64,000 nucleotides of DNA, taken from the NCBI GenBank assembly GCA_947650365.1, contig CANTAL010000027.1:1736001-1800000 (forward strand), written 5' to 3'. The translations under genes were made by a program, and so were the position numbers. Every line of letters begins with the position of its first letter. The first letter of the stretch is position 1. Source of the DNA: Chamaelirium japonicum. Taxonomy: Eukaryota; Streptophyta; Magnoliopsida; Liliales; Melanthiaceae. The notes under the pieces were generated by a model. That model worked only from the letters and a program-made list of their open reading frames with translations, was not told the origin of the DNA and searched no databases. Shown piece after piece: positions 41,437-55,386 of the stretch.

Positions 41437-44400
41437 TACGATCCATTCTAATTCATTCATACGATCCATTCTAATTCATTCGCACGAATGTAATCATTCT
41501 AATTCATTCGTACGATCCATTCTAATTCATTCGCACAATCTATTCTAATCCATTCGTACGATCCATTCTAATTCATTCGCACGATCCATTCTAATTCATT
41601 TCTACAATCTATTCTAATTCATTCATACAATCCATTCTAATTCTTTTACACGAATGTATCCATTCTAATTCATTCGTACGATCCATTCTAATTCCTTTGT
41701 ACGATCCATTCTAATTCCTTTGTACGATCCATTCTACTTCATTCCCATGAATGTATCTATTCTAATTCATACGTATGATCCATTCTAATTCGTTCAGACG
41801 ATCCAATCTAATTCATTCATACGATCCATTCTAATTTATTCACACGAATGTATCCATTCTAATTCATTCATACGATCCATTCTAATTCATTCGCACCATC
41901 TATTCTAAATCATTCGTACGATCCATTATAATTCATTAGCACGATCCATTCTAATTCATTCGTACGATCCATTCTATTTCATGCGTACGATCCATTCTAA
42001 TTCCTTCGTACGATCCATTCTAATTCATTCCCATGAATGTATCCATTCTAATTCATACATACGATCCATTCTAATTCATTTATATGATCCAATCTGATTC
42101 ATTCATACGATCCATTCTAATTCATTCGCACGAATGTATCCATTCTAATTCATACATACGATCCATTCTAATTCATTCGCACAATCTATTCTAATTCATT
42201 CGTACGATCCATTCTAATTCATTCGTACAATCCATTCTAATTCATTCAAATTTGAATTCATTCATACGATCCATTCTAATTCATTCGCTCGATCCATTCT
42301 AATTCATTCGCACGATCCAATCTAATTCCTTCGTACATTCTAATTCCTTCATACGATCCATTCTATTTCATTTGTATGATCCAATCTAATTCATTCGTAC
42401 GTTCCATTCTATTTCATTCGTATGATCCATTCTAATTCATTCGTACGATCCATTCTAATTCATTCCCATGAATGTATCCATTCTAATTCATACATACGAT
42501 CCATTCTAATTCATTTATACGATCCAATCTAATTCATTCATACAATCCATTCTAATTCATTCGCACGAATGTATCCATTCTAATTCATTCGTACGGTCCA
42601 TTCTAATTCATTCGCACAATCTATTCTAATTAATTCGTACGATCCATTCTAATTCATTACCACGATCCATTCTAATTCATTCGTACAATCCATTCTAATT
42701 TATTCAAATTCGAATTCATTCATACGATCCATTCTAATTCATTCGTACGATCCATTCTAATTCATTCGCACGATCCATTCTAATTCATTCGTACGATCCA
42801 TTCTAATTCATTCGCACGATCCATTCTAATTCATTCATACGATCCATTCTAATTCATTCATACAATCTATTCTAATTCTTTCGCATGAATGTATCCATTC
42901 TAATTGATTCGTACAATCCACCCTAATTCCTTCGTATGATCTATTCTAATTCATTCGCACGAATGTATCCATTCTAATTCATTCGTACGATCCATTCGAA
43001 TTCATTCATATGATCCATTCTAATTCATTCGCATGATCCATTCTAATTTATTCATACGATCCATTCTAATTCATTCGTACGATCCATTCTAATTCATTCG
43101 CACGATCCATTCGAATACATTCATACGATCCATTCTAATTCATTCATACGATCCATTCTAATTCATTCGCACGAATGTATCCACTCTAATTCATTCGTAT
43201 GATCCATTCTATTTCATTCGCACAATCTATTCTAATTCATTCGTACGATCCATTCTAATTCATTCGCACGATCCATTCTAATTCATTTGCACGATCCATT
43301 CTAATTCATTCATACAATCTATTCTAATTCTTTTGCACGAATGTATCCATTCTAATTCATTTGTACTATCCATTCTAATTCCTTCGTACGATCCATTCTA
43401 ATTCCTTCGTACGATCCATTCTATTTCGTTCGTATGATCCATTCTATTTCCTTCGTACGATCCATTCTAATTCATTCCCATGAATGTATCCATTCTAATT
43501 CATACGTACGATCCATTCTAATTCATTCATATGATCCAATCTAATTCATTCATACGATCCATTCTAATTCATTCGCATAAATGTATCCATTCTAATTTAT
43601 TTGTATGATCTATTTTAATTCATTCGCACAATCTATTCTAATTCTTTCATATGATCCATTCTAATTCATTAGCATGATCCATTCTAATTCATTCGTACGA
43701 TCGATTCTATTTCATTCGTACGATCCATTCGTACTCATTCGAACGATCCATTCTAATTCATTCGCACGAATGTTTCTATTCTAATTCATTCGTACGATCC
43801 ATTCTAATTCATTCGCACGATCCATTCTAATTCATTCATACGATCCAATCTAATTCATTAATATGATCCCTTCTAATTCATTCGCACGAATGTATCCATT
43901 CTAATTCATTAGCACGATCCATTCTAATTCATTCGCACAATCTATTCTAATTCATTCATGCGATCCATTCTAATTCAATAGCACGATCCATTCTAATTCA
44001 ATCGTACGATCCCTTCTATTTCATTCGTACAATCCATTCTTACTCATTCGTACGATCCATTCTAATTCATTCGCATGAATATATCCATTCTATTCTAATT
44101 CATTCGTACGATCCATTCTAATTCATTCGCACGATCCATTCTAATTCATTCATACGATATATTCTAATTCATTCGTATGATCCATTCCAATTCATTCGGA
44201 CGATCCATTCTAATTCATTCATACGATCCATTCTAATTCATTCATACAATCCATTCTAATTCATTCGTACGATCCACCCTAATTCTTTCGTATGATCCAT
44301 TCTAATTCATTCGCTCGAATGTATCCATTCTAATTCATTCATACGATCCATTCGAATTCATTCATACGATCCATTCTAATTCATTCATACGATCCATTCT

Positions 44401-46246
44401 AATTCAATCGCACGAATGTATTCATTCACACAATCTATTCTAATTCATTCATACAATCTATTCTAATTCATTAGCACGATCCATTCTAATTCATTCGTAC
44501 GATCCATTCTATTTCAATCTTACGATCCATTCTTACTCATTCATACAATCTATTCTAATTCATTCGCACGAATGTATCCATTCTAATTCATTCTTACGAT
44601 CCATTCTAATTCATTCGCACGATCCATTCTAATTCATTCATACGAACCATTCTAATACATTCGTACGATCCATTTTAATTCATTCGCACAATCTATTCTA
44701 ATTCATTTGTACGATCCATTCTAATTCATTAGCACGATCCATTCTAATTCATTCGTACGATCCATTCTATTTCATTCGTACGATCCATTCTTACACATTC
44801 GTACGATCCATTCTAATTCAATCGCACGAATGTATCCATTCTAATTCATTCGTACGATCCATTTTAATTCATTCATACGATCCATTCTAATTCATTCGTA
44901 CGATCCATTCTAATTCATTCGCACTATCCATTCTAATTCATTCATACGATCCATTCTAATTCATTCATACAATTTATTCTAATTCTTTCGCACGAATGTA
45001 TCCATTCTAATTCAATCGTACGATCCACCCTAATTCCATCATATGATCCATTCTAATTCATTCGCACGAATGTATCCATTCTAATTCATCCGTACGATCC
45101 ATTCGAATTCATTCATACGATCCATTCTAATTCATTCGCATGATCCATTCTAATTCATTCATATGATCCATTCTAATTCATTCATACGATCCATTCTAAT
45201 TCATTCGCACGATCCATTCTAATTCATTCGCATGATCCATTCTAATTCCTTCGTACGATCCATTCTATTTCATTCGCATGATCCATTCTATTTCCTTCGT
45301 ACGATCCATTCTAATTCATTCCCATGAATGTATCCATTCTAATTCATACGTACGATCCATTCTTACTCATTCGTACGATCCATTCTAATTCTTTCGCACG
45401 AATGTAACCATTCTAATTCATTCGTACGATCCACCCTAATTCCTTCATATGATCCATTCTAATTCATTCGCACGAATGTATCCATTCTAATTCATTCGTA
45501 CGATCCATTCGAATTCATTCATATGATCCATTCTAATTCATTCATACAATCCATTCTAATTCATTCACACGAATGTATCCATTCTAATTCATTCGTACGA
45601 TCCATTTTAATTCATTCGCATAATCTATTCTAATTCATTCGTACGATCCATTCTAATTCATTCGCACGATCCAATCTAATTCATTTGTACGATCCATTCT
45701 AATTCATTTATACAATCCATTCTAATTCTTTTGCACGAATGTATCCGTTCTAATTCATTCGTACGATCAATTCTAATTCCTTCATACGATCCATTCTAAT
45801 TCATTCGTACGATCCACCCTAATTCCTTCGTATGATCCATTCTAATTCATTCGTACGATCCATTCTAATTCATTAGCACGATCCATTCTAATTCATTCGT
45901 ATGATCCATTATATTCATTCGTACGATCCATTCTTACTCATTCGTACGATCCATTCTAATTCATTCGCACGAATATATCCATTCTAATTCATTCGTATGA
46001 TTCATTCTAATTCATTCGCACGATCCATTCTAATTCTTTCGTACGATCCATTCTAATTCATTCGCACAATCCATTCTAATTCATTCGTACGATCCATTCT
46101 AATTCATTAGCACGATCCATTCTAATTCATTAGCACGATCCATTCTATTTCATTCGTACGATCCATTCTTACTCATTCGTATGATCCATTCTAATTCATT
46201 CGTGTGATCCATTCTAATTCATTCGCACGATCCATTCTAATTCATT
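41437..46246 (+). repeat. Second + satellite block
   Basis: Standard + monomers with 28-bp units and marker trios run for 4.8 kb. There are small irregularities: ATTCAAATTTGAAT at 42,244-42,257, a 14-bp perfect palindrome that may be the scar of a tiny fold-back, and a similar AAATTCGAATTC near 42,705. The GATCCACCC joint recurs near 42,917, 44,275, 45,024, 45,429 and 45,814. The block stops abruptly at CATT joined to GAGTAAG. I see no gene. Confidence 0.93.
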
Positions 46247-49200
46247 GAGTAAGAATAGACCGTACAAATAAAATAGAATTGATCATACGAATGAATTAGA
46301 ATAGATTGTGCGAATGAATTAGAATGGATCATACGAATGAATTAGAATGGATCGTATGAATCAAATAGAATGGATCGTGTGAATGAATTAGACTGGATCG
46401 TACGAATGAATTAGAATGGATACATTTGTGCGAATGAATTAGAATGGATCATACGAATTAGTAAGAATGGATCGTAGGAATGAAATAGAATGGATCGTAC
46501 GAATAAATTAGAATGGATCGTGCTAATGAATTAGAATGGATCGTACGAATGAATTAGAATAGATTGTGAGAATGAATATATTCGTGCGAATGAATTAGAA
46601 TGGATCGTATGAATGAATTAGAATGGATCGTATGAATGAATTCAAATGGATCGTATGAATGAATTAGAATGGATACATTCGTGCGAATGAATTAGAATGG
46701 ATCGTATGAATGAAATAGAATGTATCCATTCTAATTCTAATTCATTCATAGAATGGATCGTACGAAGGAATTAGAACGGATCGTATGAATGTATTAGAAT
46801 GGATCGTACGAATGAATTAGAATGGATACATTCATGCGAATGAATTAGATTGGATCGTACGAATGAGTAAGAATGGATCGTACGAATGAAATAAAATGGA
46901 TCGTACAAATGAATTAGAATGGATCGTGCGAATGAATTAGATTGGATCGTGCGAATGAATTAAAATGGATCGTATGAATGAATTAGAATAGATACATTCG
47001 TGCGAATGAATTAGAATGGATCGTGTGAATTAATTAGAATGGATCGTATGAATAAATTCGAATGGATCGTACGAATGAATTAGAATGGATCGTGTGAATG
47101 AATTAGAATGGATCCTACGAATGAATTAGAATGGATCGTATGAATGAAAGAATGGATCGTACGAATGAAATAGAATGGATCGTACGAATGAATTAGAATG
47201 GATCGTGCTAATGAATTAGAATGGATACATTCGAGCGAATGAATTAGAATGGATCATACGAATGAATTAGAATGGATCGTACGAATGAATTAGGGTGGAT
47301 CGTGCGAATGAATTAGAATGGATCATTCTAATTCATTCGTACGATCCATTCTAATTCATTCGCACGATCCATTCTAATTCATTTGTACGATCCATTCGAA
47401 TCCATTCTAATTAGAATGGATCGTATGAATGAATTAGAATAGATCATGCGAATGAATTAGAATGGATCGAACGAATGAATTAGAATGGATATATTCGTGC
47501 GAATGAATTAGAATGGATTGTATGATTGAATTAGAATGGATCGTATGAATGAATTCGAATGGATCGTACGTATGAATTAGAATGGATCGTCAAATGAATT
47601 AGAATGGATCGTATGAATGAATTAGAATGGATCGTGCGAATGAATGAGAATTGGATCGTACGAATGAATTAGAATGGATCGTACGAATGGATCGTACGAA
47701 TGAATTAGAATTGATACATTCGTGCAAAAGAATTATAATGGATTGTATGAATGAATTAGAATGGATCGTACAAATGAATTAGAGTGGATCATGTGAATGA
47801 ATTAGAATGGATCGTACGAATGAAATAGAATAGATTGTGCGAATGAATTAGAATGGATCGTACGAATGAATTAGAATGGATACATTCGTGCGAAAGAATT
47901 AGAATGGATTGTATGAATGAATTAGAATGGATCGTATGACGTATAAATTAATTAGAATGGATCGTACGAATGAATTAGAATGGATCGTACGAACGAATTA
48001 GAATGGATACATTCGTGCGAAAGAATTAGAATGGATTGTATGAATGAATTAGAATGGATCGTATGAATGAATTAGAATGGATCGTGCGAATGAATTAAAA
48101 TAGATCGTACGTATGAATTAGAATGGATCGTGCGAAAATGGATCGTACGAATAAATTAGAATGGATCGTATGAATGAATTAGAATGGATCGTGCGAATGA
48201 ATTAGAATGGATTGTATAAATGAATTAGAATGGATCGTATGAATGAGTAAGAATGGATCGTATGAATGAATTAGAATAGATTGTGTGAATGAGTTAGAAT
48301 GGATCGTACAAATGAATTAGAATGGATACATTCATGCGAAGGACTTAGAATGGATCGTACGAATGGATCGTACGAAGGAATTAGAATGAATTAGAATGGA
48401 TACATTCGTGCGAATGAAATAGAATGGATCGTATGAATGAATTAGATTGGATCGTATGAATGAATTTGAATGGATCGTACGTATGAATTAGAATAGATAC
48501 ATTCATGGGAATGAATTAGAATGGATCATACAAAGGAATTAGAATGGATCATACGAATAAATTAGAATGAATCGTACGAATGAATTAGAATGGATCGTAC
48601 GAATGAATTAGAATGGGTCGTACGAATGAATTAGAATTGATCGTATGAATGAATTAGAATGGATCGTATGAATGATCGTATGAATGAATTAGAATGGATC
48701 GCACAATGGATCGTATGAATGAATTCGGATGGATCGTATGAATGAATTAGAATGAATTAGAATGGATCGTACGAATGAATTAGAATAGATATTTTTATGT
48801 GAAGGAATTAGAATGGATCGTACGAATGGAACGTACGAAGGAATTAGAATAAATTAGAATAGATACATTCGTGCAAATGAATTAGAATGGATCGTACGAA
48901 TGAATTAGAATGGATACATTCGTACGAATGAATTAGAATGGATCGTATGAATGAATTAGAATGGATCGTACGTATGAAATTAGAATGGATCGTACGAATG
49001 AATTAGAATGAATTCGAATGGATCGCACGAATGAATTAGAATGGATCGTGCGAATGAATTAGAATGGATACATTCGTGCGAATGAATTAGAATGGATCGT
49101 ACGAATGAGTAAGAATGGATCGTACGAATGAATTAGAATAGATTGTGCGAATGAATTAGAATTGATACATTTGTGCGAAAGAATTAGAATGGATTGTATG

Positions 49201-51722
49201 AATGAATTAGAATGGATCGTATGCATGAATTAGAATGGATCGTCCGAATGAATTAGAATGGATCGTGCTAATTCATTCATACAATCCATTCTAATTCATT
49301 TGTACAATCCATTCTAATTCATTCGCACAATCTATTAGAATGAATTAGAATGGATATATTCGTGCGAATGAATTAGAATGGATCGTATGAATGAATTAGA
49401 ATGGATCGTACGAATGAATTAGAATGGATCGTGCGAACGAATTAGATTGGATCGTGCGAATGAATTAGAATGGATCATACGAATGAATTAGAATGGATAC
49501 ATTCGTGCGAATGAATTAGAACGGATCGTATGATCGAATTAGAATGGATCGTGCGAATGAATTAGAATGGATTGTGCTAAAGAATTAGAATGGATCGTAC
49601 GAATGAAATAGAATGGATCGTTCGAATGAATTAGAATGGATCGTGCTAATGAATTAGAATGGATCATACAAATAAATTGGAATAGATTATGCGAATGAAT
49701 TAGAATGGATCCTGCGAATGAATTAGAATGGATACATTCGTACGAATGAATTAGAATGGATCGTACAAATGAATTAGAATGGATCGTATGAAATTAGAAT
49801 GGATACATTCGTGCGAATGAATTAGAATGGATCGTACGAATGAATTAGAATGGATACATTTGTGCGAAAGAATTAGAATGGATTGTATGAATGAATTAGA
49901 ATGGATACATTCATGGGAATGAATTAGAATGGATCGTACAAATGAATTAGAATAGATTGTACAAATAAATTAGAATGGATCGTACGAATGAATTAGAATG
50001 GATATATTCGTGCGAATGAATTAGAACGGATCGTATGAATGAATTAGATTGGATCGTATGAAAGAATTAGAATGGATTGTATGAATAAATTAGAATGGAT
50101 CGTACGAATGAATTAGAATGAAATAGAAAATGGATCGTATGAAGGAATTAGAATGGATCGTGCGAATGAATTAGAATGGATCTTATGAATGAATTCGAAT
50201 GGATCGTACGAATGAATTAGAATGGATACATTTGTGCGAATGAATTAGAATGGATCATACGAAGGAATTAGGGTGGATCGTATGAATGAATTAGAATGGA
50301 TACATTCATGCAAAAGAATTTGAATAGATTGTATGACTGAATTAGAATGGATCGTATGAATGAATTAGAATGGATCATGCGAATAAATTAGAATGGATCG
50401 TATGAACGAATTAGTATGAATGAATCGTACGAATGGATTAGATGGATTGTAGGAATGAATTGGAATGGATCGAGCGAATGAATTAGAATGTATCGTACAA
50501 ATGATGAATTAGAATGAAATAGAATGGATTCTATTGATGAATTAGAATGGATTGTACGAATGAATTAGAATGGATCGTACGAATGAATTAGAATAGAATA
50601 GAATGGATTAGAATGGATCGTATGAATGAATTAGATTGGATTGTATGAATGAATTAGAATGGATCGTTAGAATGAATTAGAATGGATCGTATGAATAAAT
50701 TAGAATGGATCGTACGAAAGAATTAGAATGGATCGTACTAATGAATTAGAATGGATACATTCGTGCGAATGAATTAGAATGGATCGTACGAATGAGTAAG
50801 AATGGATCGTACGAATGAAATAGAATGGATCATACGAATGAATTAGAATGGATCGTGCTAATGAATTAGAATGGATCGTACGAATGAATTTGAATAGATT
50901 GTGCGAATGAATTAGAATGGATACATTCGTGCGAAAGAATTAGAATGGATTGTACGAAGGAATTAGGGTGGATCGTACGAATGAATTAGAATGGATACAT
51001 TCGTGCAAAGGAATTAGAATTGATTGTATGAATGAATTAGAATGGATCGTATGAATGAATTAGAATGGATCGTGCGAATGAATTAGAATGGATTGTGCTA
51101 ATGAGTAAGAATGGATCGTACGAATGAAATAAAATGGATCGTACAAATGGATTAGAAGGGATCGTGCTAATGAATTAGAACGTATCGTACGAATGAATTA
51201 GAATAGATTGTGCGAATGAATTAGAATGGATCGTGCGAATGAATTAGAATGGATACATTCGTGCGAATGAACTAGAATGAATCGTACGAATGAATTAGAA
51301 TGGATCGTATGAAAGAATTAGAATGGATCGTATGAATGAATTCGAATGGATCGTACGAATGAATTAGAATGGATACATTCGTGCGAATGAATTAGAATGG
51401 ATCAAACGAAGGACTTAGGGTGGATCGTACGAATGAATTAGAATGGATACACTCGTGCGAAAGAATTAGAATGGATTGTATGAATGAATTAGAAAGGATC
51501 GTATGAATGAATTAGAATGGATCGTGCGAATGAATTAGAATGGATCGTATGAATGAATTAGAATGGATACATTCGTGCGAAAGAATTTGAATGGATCGTA
51601 CGATGAGTAAGAATGGATCGTACGAATGAAACAGAATGGATCGTACGAATGAATTAGAATGGATCGTGCTAATGAATTAGATTGGATCGCACGAATGAAT
51701 TAGAATGGATCGTATGAATGAA
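46247..51722 (-). repeat. Inverted block with three short + islands
   Basis: Most of this 5.5 kb is reverse-complement monomers. Short + islands lie at 46,721-46,749, 47,321-47,410 and about 49,268-49,336. The 47,410 joint is the 22-bp palindrome of the window. Monomers are more often clipped or fused than in the first 35 kb, for example around 48,350-48,420, 48,660-48,860 and 50,395-50,620. No large tandem duplication is obvious here. It ends at GAATGAATTCGTATGATCC, where the + orientation resumes. Confidence 0.9.
47400..47421. repeat. 22-bp palindromic joint, + to - switch
   Basis: This is the same 22-bp perfect palindrome as at 23,545 and 55,365. A + monomer ending CCATTCTAA turns into an inverted monomer starting TTAGAATGG, with AATT at the centre. 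Here it closes a 90-bp + island. Confidence 0.92.
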
Positions 51723-52380
51723 TTCGTATGATCCATTCTAATTCATTCGCACGAATGTATCCATTCTAATTCATTTGTACGATACATTCTAATTTCATTC
51801 GCACGATCCATTCTAATTCATTCATACGATCCATTCTAATTCAATCGTACGATCCATTCTAATTCATTCATACAATCCAATCTAATTCATTCATAGAATC
51901 CATTCTAATCCATTCTATTCTATTCTAATTCATTCGTACGATCCATTCTAATTCATTCGTACGATCCATTCTAATTCATCCATACAATCAATTCTATTTC
52001 ATCATTCGTACGATACATTCTAATCATTCGCACGATCTATTCCAATTCATTTATACAATCCATTCTAATTCATTCGTACGATTCATTCGTACTAATTCGT
52101 TCATACGATCCATTCTAATTTATTCGCATGATCCATTCTAATTCATTCATACGACCCATTCTAATTTATTCATACAATCCATTCTAATTCTTTCGCACGA
52201 ATGTATCCATTCTAATTCATTCATACGATCCACCCTAATACCTTCGTATGATCCATTCTAATTCATTCGCACGAATGTATCCATTCTAATTTATTCGTAC
52301 GATCTATTCGAATTCATTCATAAGATCCATTCTAATTCATTCGCACGATCCATTCTAATTCATTCATACGATCCATTTTA

Positions 52381-52410
52381 TAATTCATTCTAATTCATTC
52401 TAATTCATTC
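52381..52410 (+). repeat. 10-bp sub-repeat, TAATTCATTC three times
   Basis: Three exact copies of TAATTCATTC stand in tandem where one 23-bp unit would be expected. Each copy lacks the CGTACGATC part of the monomer. Slippage or deletion between the internal ATTC copies explains it. Confidence 0.93.
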
Positions 52411-54417
52411 GTACGATCCATTCTAATTTATTCATACAATCCATTCTAATTCATTCATACGATCCAATCTAATTCATTCATACGATCCATTCTAATTAAT
52501 TCGTACGAATGTATCCATTCTAATTCATTCGTACGATACATTCTAATTCATTCGCACGAATGTATCCATTCGACTTTATTCGTACGATCCATTCTAATTC
52601 ATTTGTACAATCTATTCTAATTTATTTGTACGATCCATTCTAATTCATTCCCATGAATGTATCCTTTCTAATTCATTCATACAATCCATTCTAATTCTTT
52701 CACACGAATGTATCCATTCTTATTCATTCGTACGATCCATTCTAATTCATTCGCACGAATGTATCCATTCTAATTTGATACGATCCATTCTAATTGATTC
52801 GTACGATCCATTCTAATTCATTCGCACGAATGTATCCGTTCTAATTCATTTGCACGATCCATTCTAATTCATTCGCACAATCTATTCTAATTTATTTGTA
52901 CGATCCATTCTAATTCATTAGCATGATCCATTCTAATTCATTCGTACGATCCATTCTAATTCATTCGCACGATCCAATCTACTTCATTCGCACGATCCAT
53001 TCTAATTCATTCGTACAATCCATTCTAATTCATTCATACGATCCATTGTAATTCATTCGCACGAATATCCATTCTAATTTATTCTAATAGATTGTGCGAA
53101 TGAATTAGAATGTATTTTACAAATGAATTAGAATGGATTGTATGAATGAATTAGCACGATCCATTCTAATTCATTCGGACGATCCATTCTAATTCATTCA
53201 TACGATCCATTCTAATTCTTTCGCACAAATGTATCCATTCTAATTCATTCGCACAATCTATTCTAATTCATTCGTACGATCCGTTCTTACTCATTCGTAC
53301 GATCCATTCTAATTCATGCGCACGAATGTATCCATTCTAATTCATTCGTACTATCCATTCTAATTCATTCGCACGATCCATTCTAATTCATTCATACGAT
53401 CCATTCTAATTCATTCGTACAATCCATTCAAATTCATTCGCACGATCCATTCTAATTCATTCATACGATCCATTCTAAATCATTCATACAATCCATTCTA
53501 ATTCTTTCGCACGAATGTATCCATTCTAATTCATTCGAACGATCCACCCTAATTCCTTCATATACGAATGAATTAGAATAGATTGTGCGACATTCATACG
53601 ATCCATTCTATTTCATTCGCACGAATGTATCCATTCTAATTCATTCGTGCGATCCATTCTAATTCATTCTAATCCATTCTAATTCATTCGTACGATCCAT
53701 TATAATTTCATACGTACGATCCATTCTAATTCATTCTAATTCATTCATACGATCCATTCTAATTCATTCGTACGAATGTATCCATTTTAATTCATTCGTA
53801 CGATCCATTCTAATTCATTCGCACGAATGTATCCGTTCTAATTCATTCTAATTCCATCGTACGATCCATTTTAATTCCTTCACACGAAAATATCCATTCT
53901 AATTCATCCGCACGATCCATTCTAATTCATTCTAATTCATTCGTGCGATCCATTCGAATTCATTCATACGATCCATTGTGTGATCCATTCTAATACATTC
54001 ATACGATCATTCATACGATCCATTTTAATTCATTCATACGATCCATTCTAATTCATTTGTACGATCCATTCTAATTCATTCATACGATCCATTCTAATTC
54101 ATTCGTACGATCCATTCTAATTTATTCGTATGATCCATTCTAATTCCTTCGTATGATCCATTCTAATTCATTCCCATGAATGTATCCATTCCAATTCATA
54201 CGTACGATCTCTTCGTACGATCCATTCTAATTCCTTCGTATGATCCATTCTAATTCCTTCGTACGATCCATTCTAATTAATTCCCATGAATGTATCCATT
54301 CTAATTCATAGGTACAATTCATTCTAATTCATTCACATGATCCAATCTAATTCATTCATACGATCCATTCTAATTCATTCGCACGAATGTATCCATTTTA
54401 ATTCATTCTAATTCCTT

Positions 54418-54456
54418 CGTACGATCCATTCGTACGATCCATTCGTACGATCCATT
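54418..54456 (+). repeat. 13-bp sub-repeat, CGTACGATCCATT three times
   Basis: Three exact tandem copies of the other part of the monomer, lacking TAATTCATTC. A two-copy version with one change (CGTACGATACATT) stands near 1,619, and related two-copy forms are near 8,714 and 13,045. The 10- and 13-bp pieces add up to the 23-bp monomer, which suggests a natural weak point at ATTC. Confidence 0.93.
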
Positions 54457-55364
54457 CTAATTCCTTCACATGAATATATCCATTCTAATTCATTCTTACG
54501 ATCCATTCTAACTCATTCGCACAATCTATTCTAATTCATTCATACGATCCATTCTTACTCATTCGTATGATCCATTCTAATTCATTCTAATTCATTTATA
54601 CAATCCATTCTAATTCATTCGCACGATCCATTCTAATTCATTCATACGATCCATTCTAATTTATTCGTACGATCCCTTTTCGCACGATCCATTCTAATTC
54701 ATACGTACGATCCATTCTAATTCATTCACACGATCCATTCTAATTCATTCATACGATCCATTCTAATTCATTCATACAATCCATTCTAATTCTTTCACAC
54801 GAATGTATCCATTCTAATTCCTTCGTACGATTCATTCTAGTTCATTCGTACGATCCATTCGAATTCATTCATACGATCCATTCTAATTCATTCATATGAT
54901 CCATTCTAATTCATTCGCACGAATGTATCCATTCTAATTCATTCGTACGATCCATTCTAATTCATTCGCACAATCTATTCTATTTCATTCGTACGATCCA
55001 TTCTAATTCATTCACATGATCCATTCTAATTCATTTGTACGATCCATTCTAATTCATTCATACAATCCATTCTAATTCTTTTGCACGAATGTATCAATTC
55101 TAATTCATTTGTACGATCCATTCATACGATCCATTCTAATTCATTTGTACGATCCAATTCTCATTCATTCGCACGATCCATTCTAATTCATTCATACAAT
55201 CCATTCTAATTCATTCGTACGATCCATTCTAATTCATACATACGATCCACTCGAATTCATTTATACGATCCATTCTAATTCATTCGCACGAATGTATCCA
55301 TTCTAATTCATTCTTACGATCCATTCAAATTCATTCGCACGATCCATTTTAATTCATTCATATG

Positions 55365-55386
55365 ATCCATTCTAATTAGAATGGAT
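55365..55386. repeat. 22-bp palindromic joint, + to - switch
   Basis: This is the third copy of the same perfect palindrome, with AATT at its centre. The inverted DNA that follows starts with a clipped monomer (GGATTAGAATGGATCG). Confidence 0.92.

Larger units (their letters stand above)
51723..55375 (+). repeat. + block with short - islands and shortened monomers
   Basis: Mostly + monomers, with - islands at about 53,089-53,150 and 53,563-53,590. Shortened units are common. TAATTCATTC occurs three times in tandem at 52,381-52,410 and CGTACGATCCATT three times at 54,418-54,456. Both can arise by deletion between the ATTC copies inside the monomer. The block ends in the 22-bp palindrome at 55,365-55,386. 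I see no gene. Confidence 0.9.
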
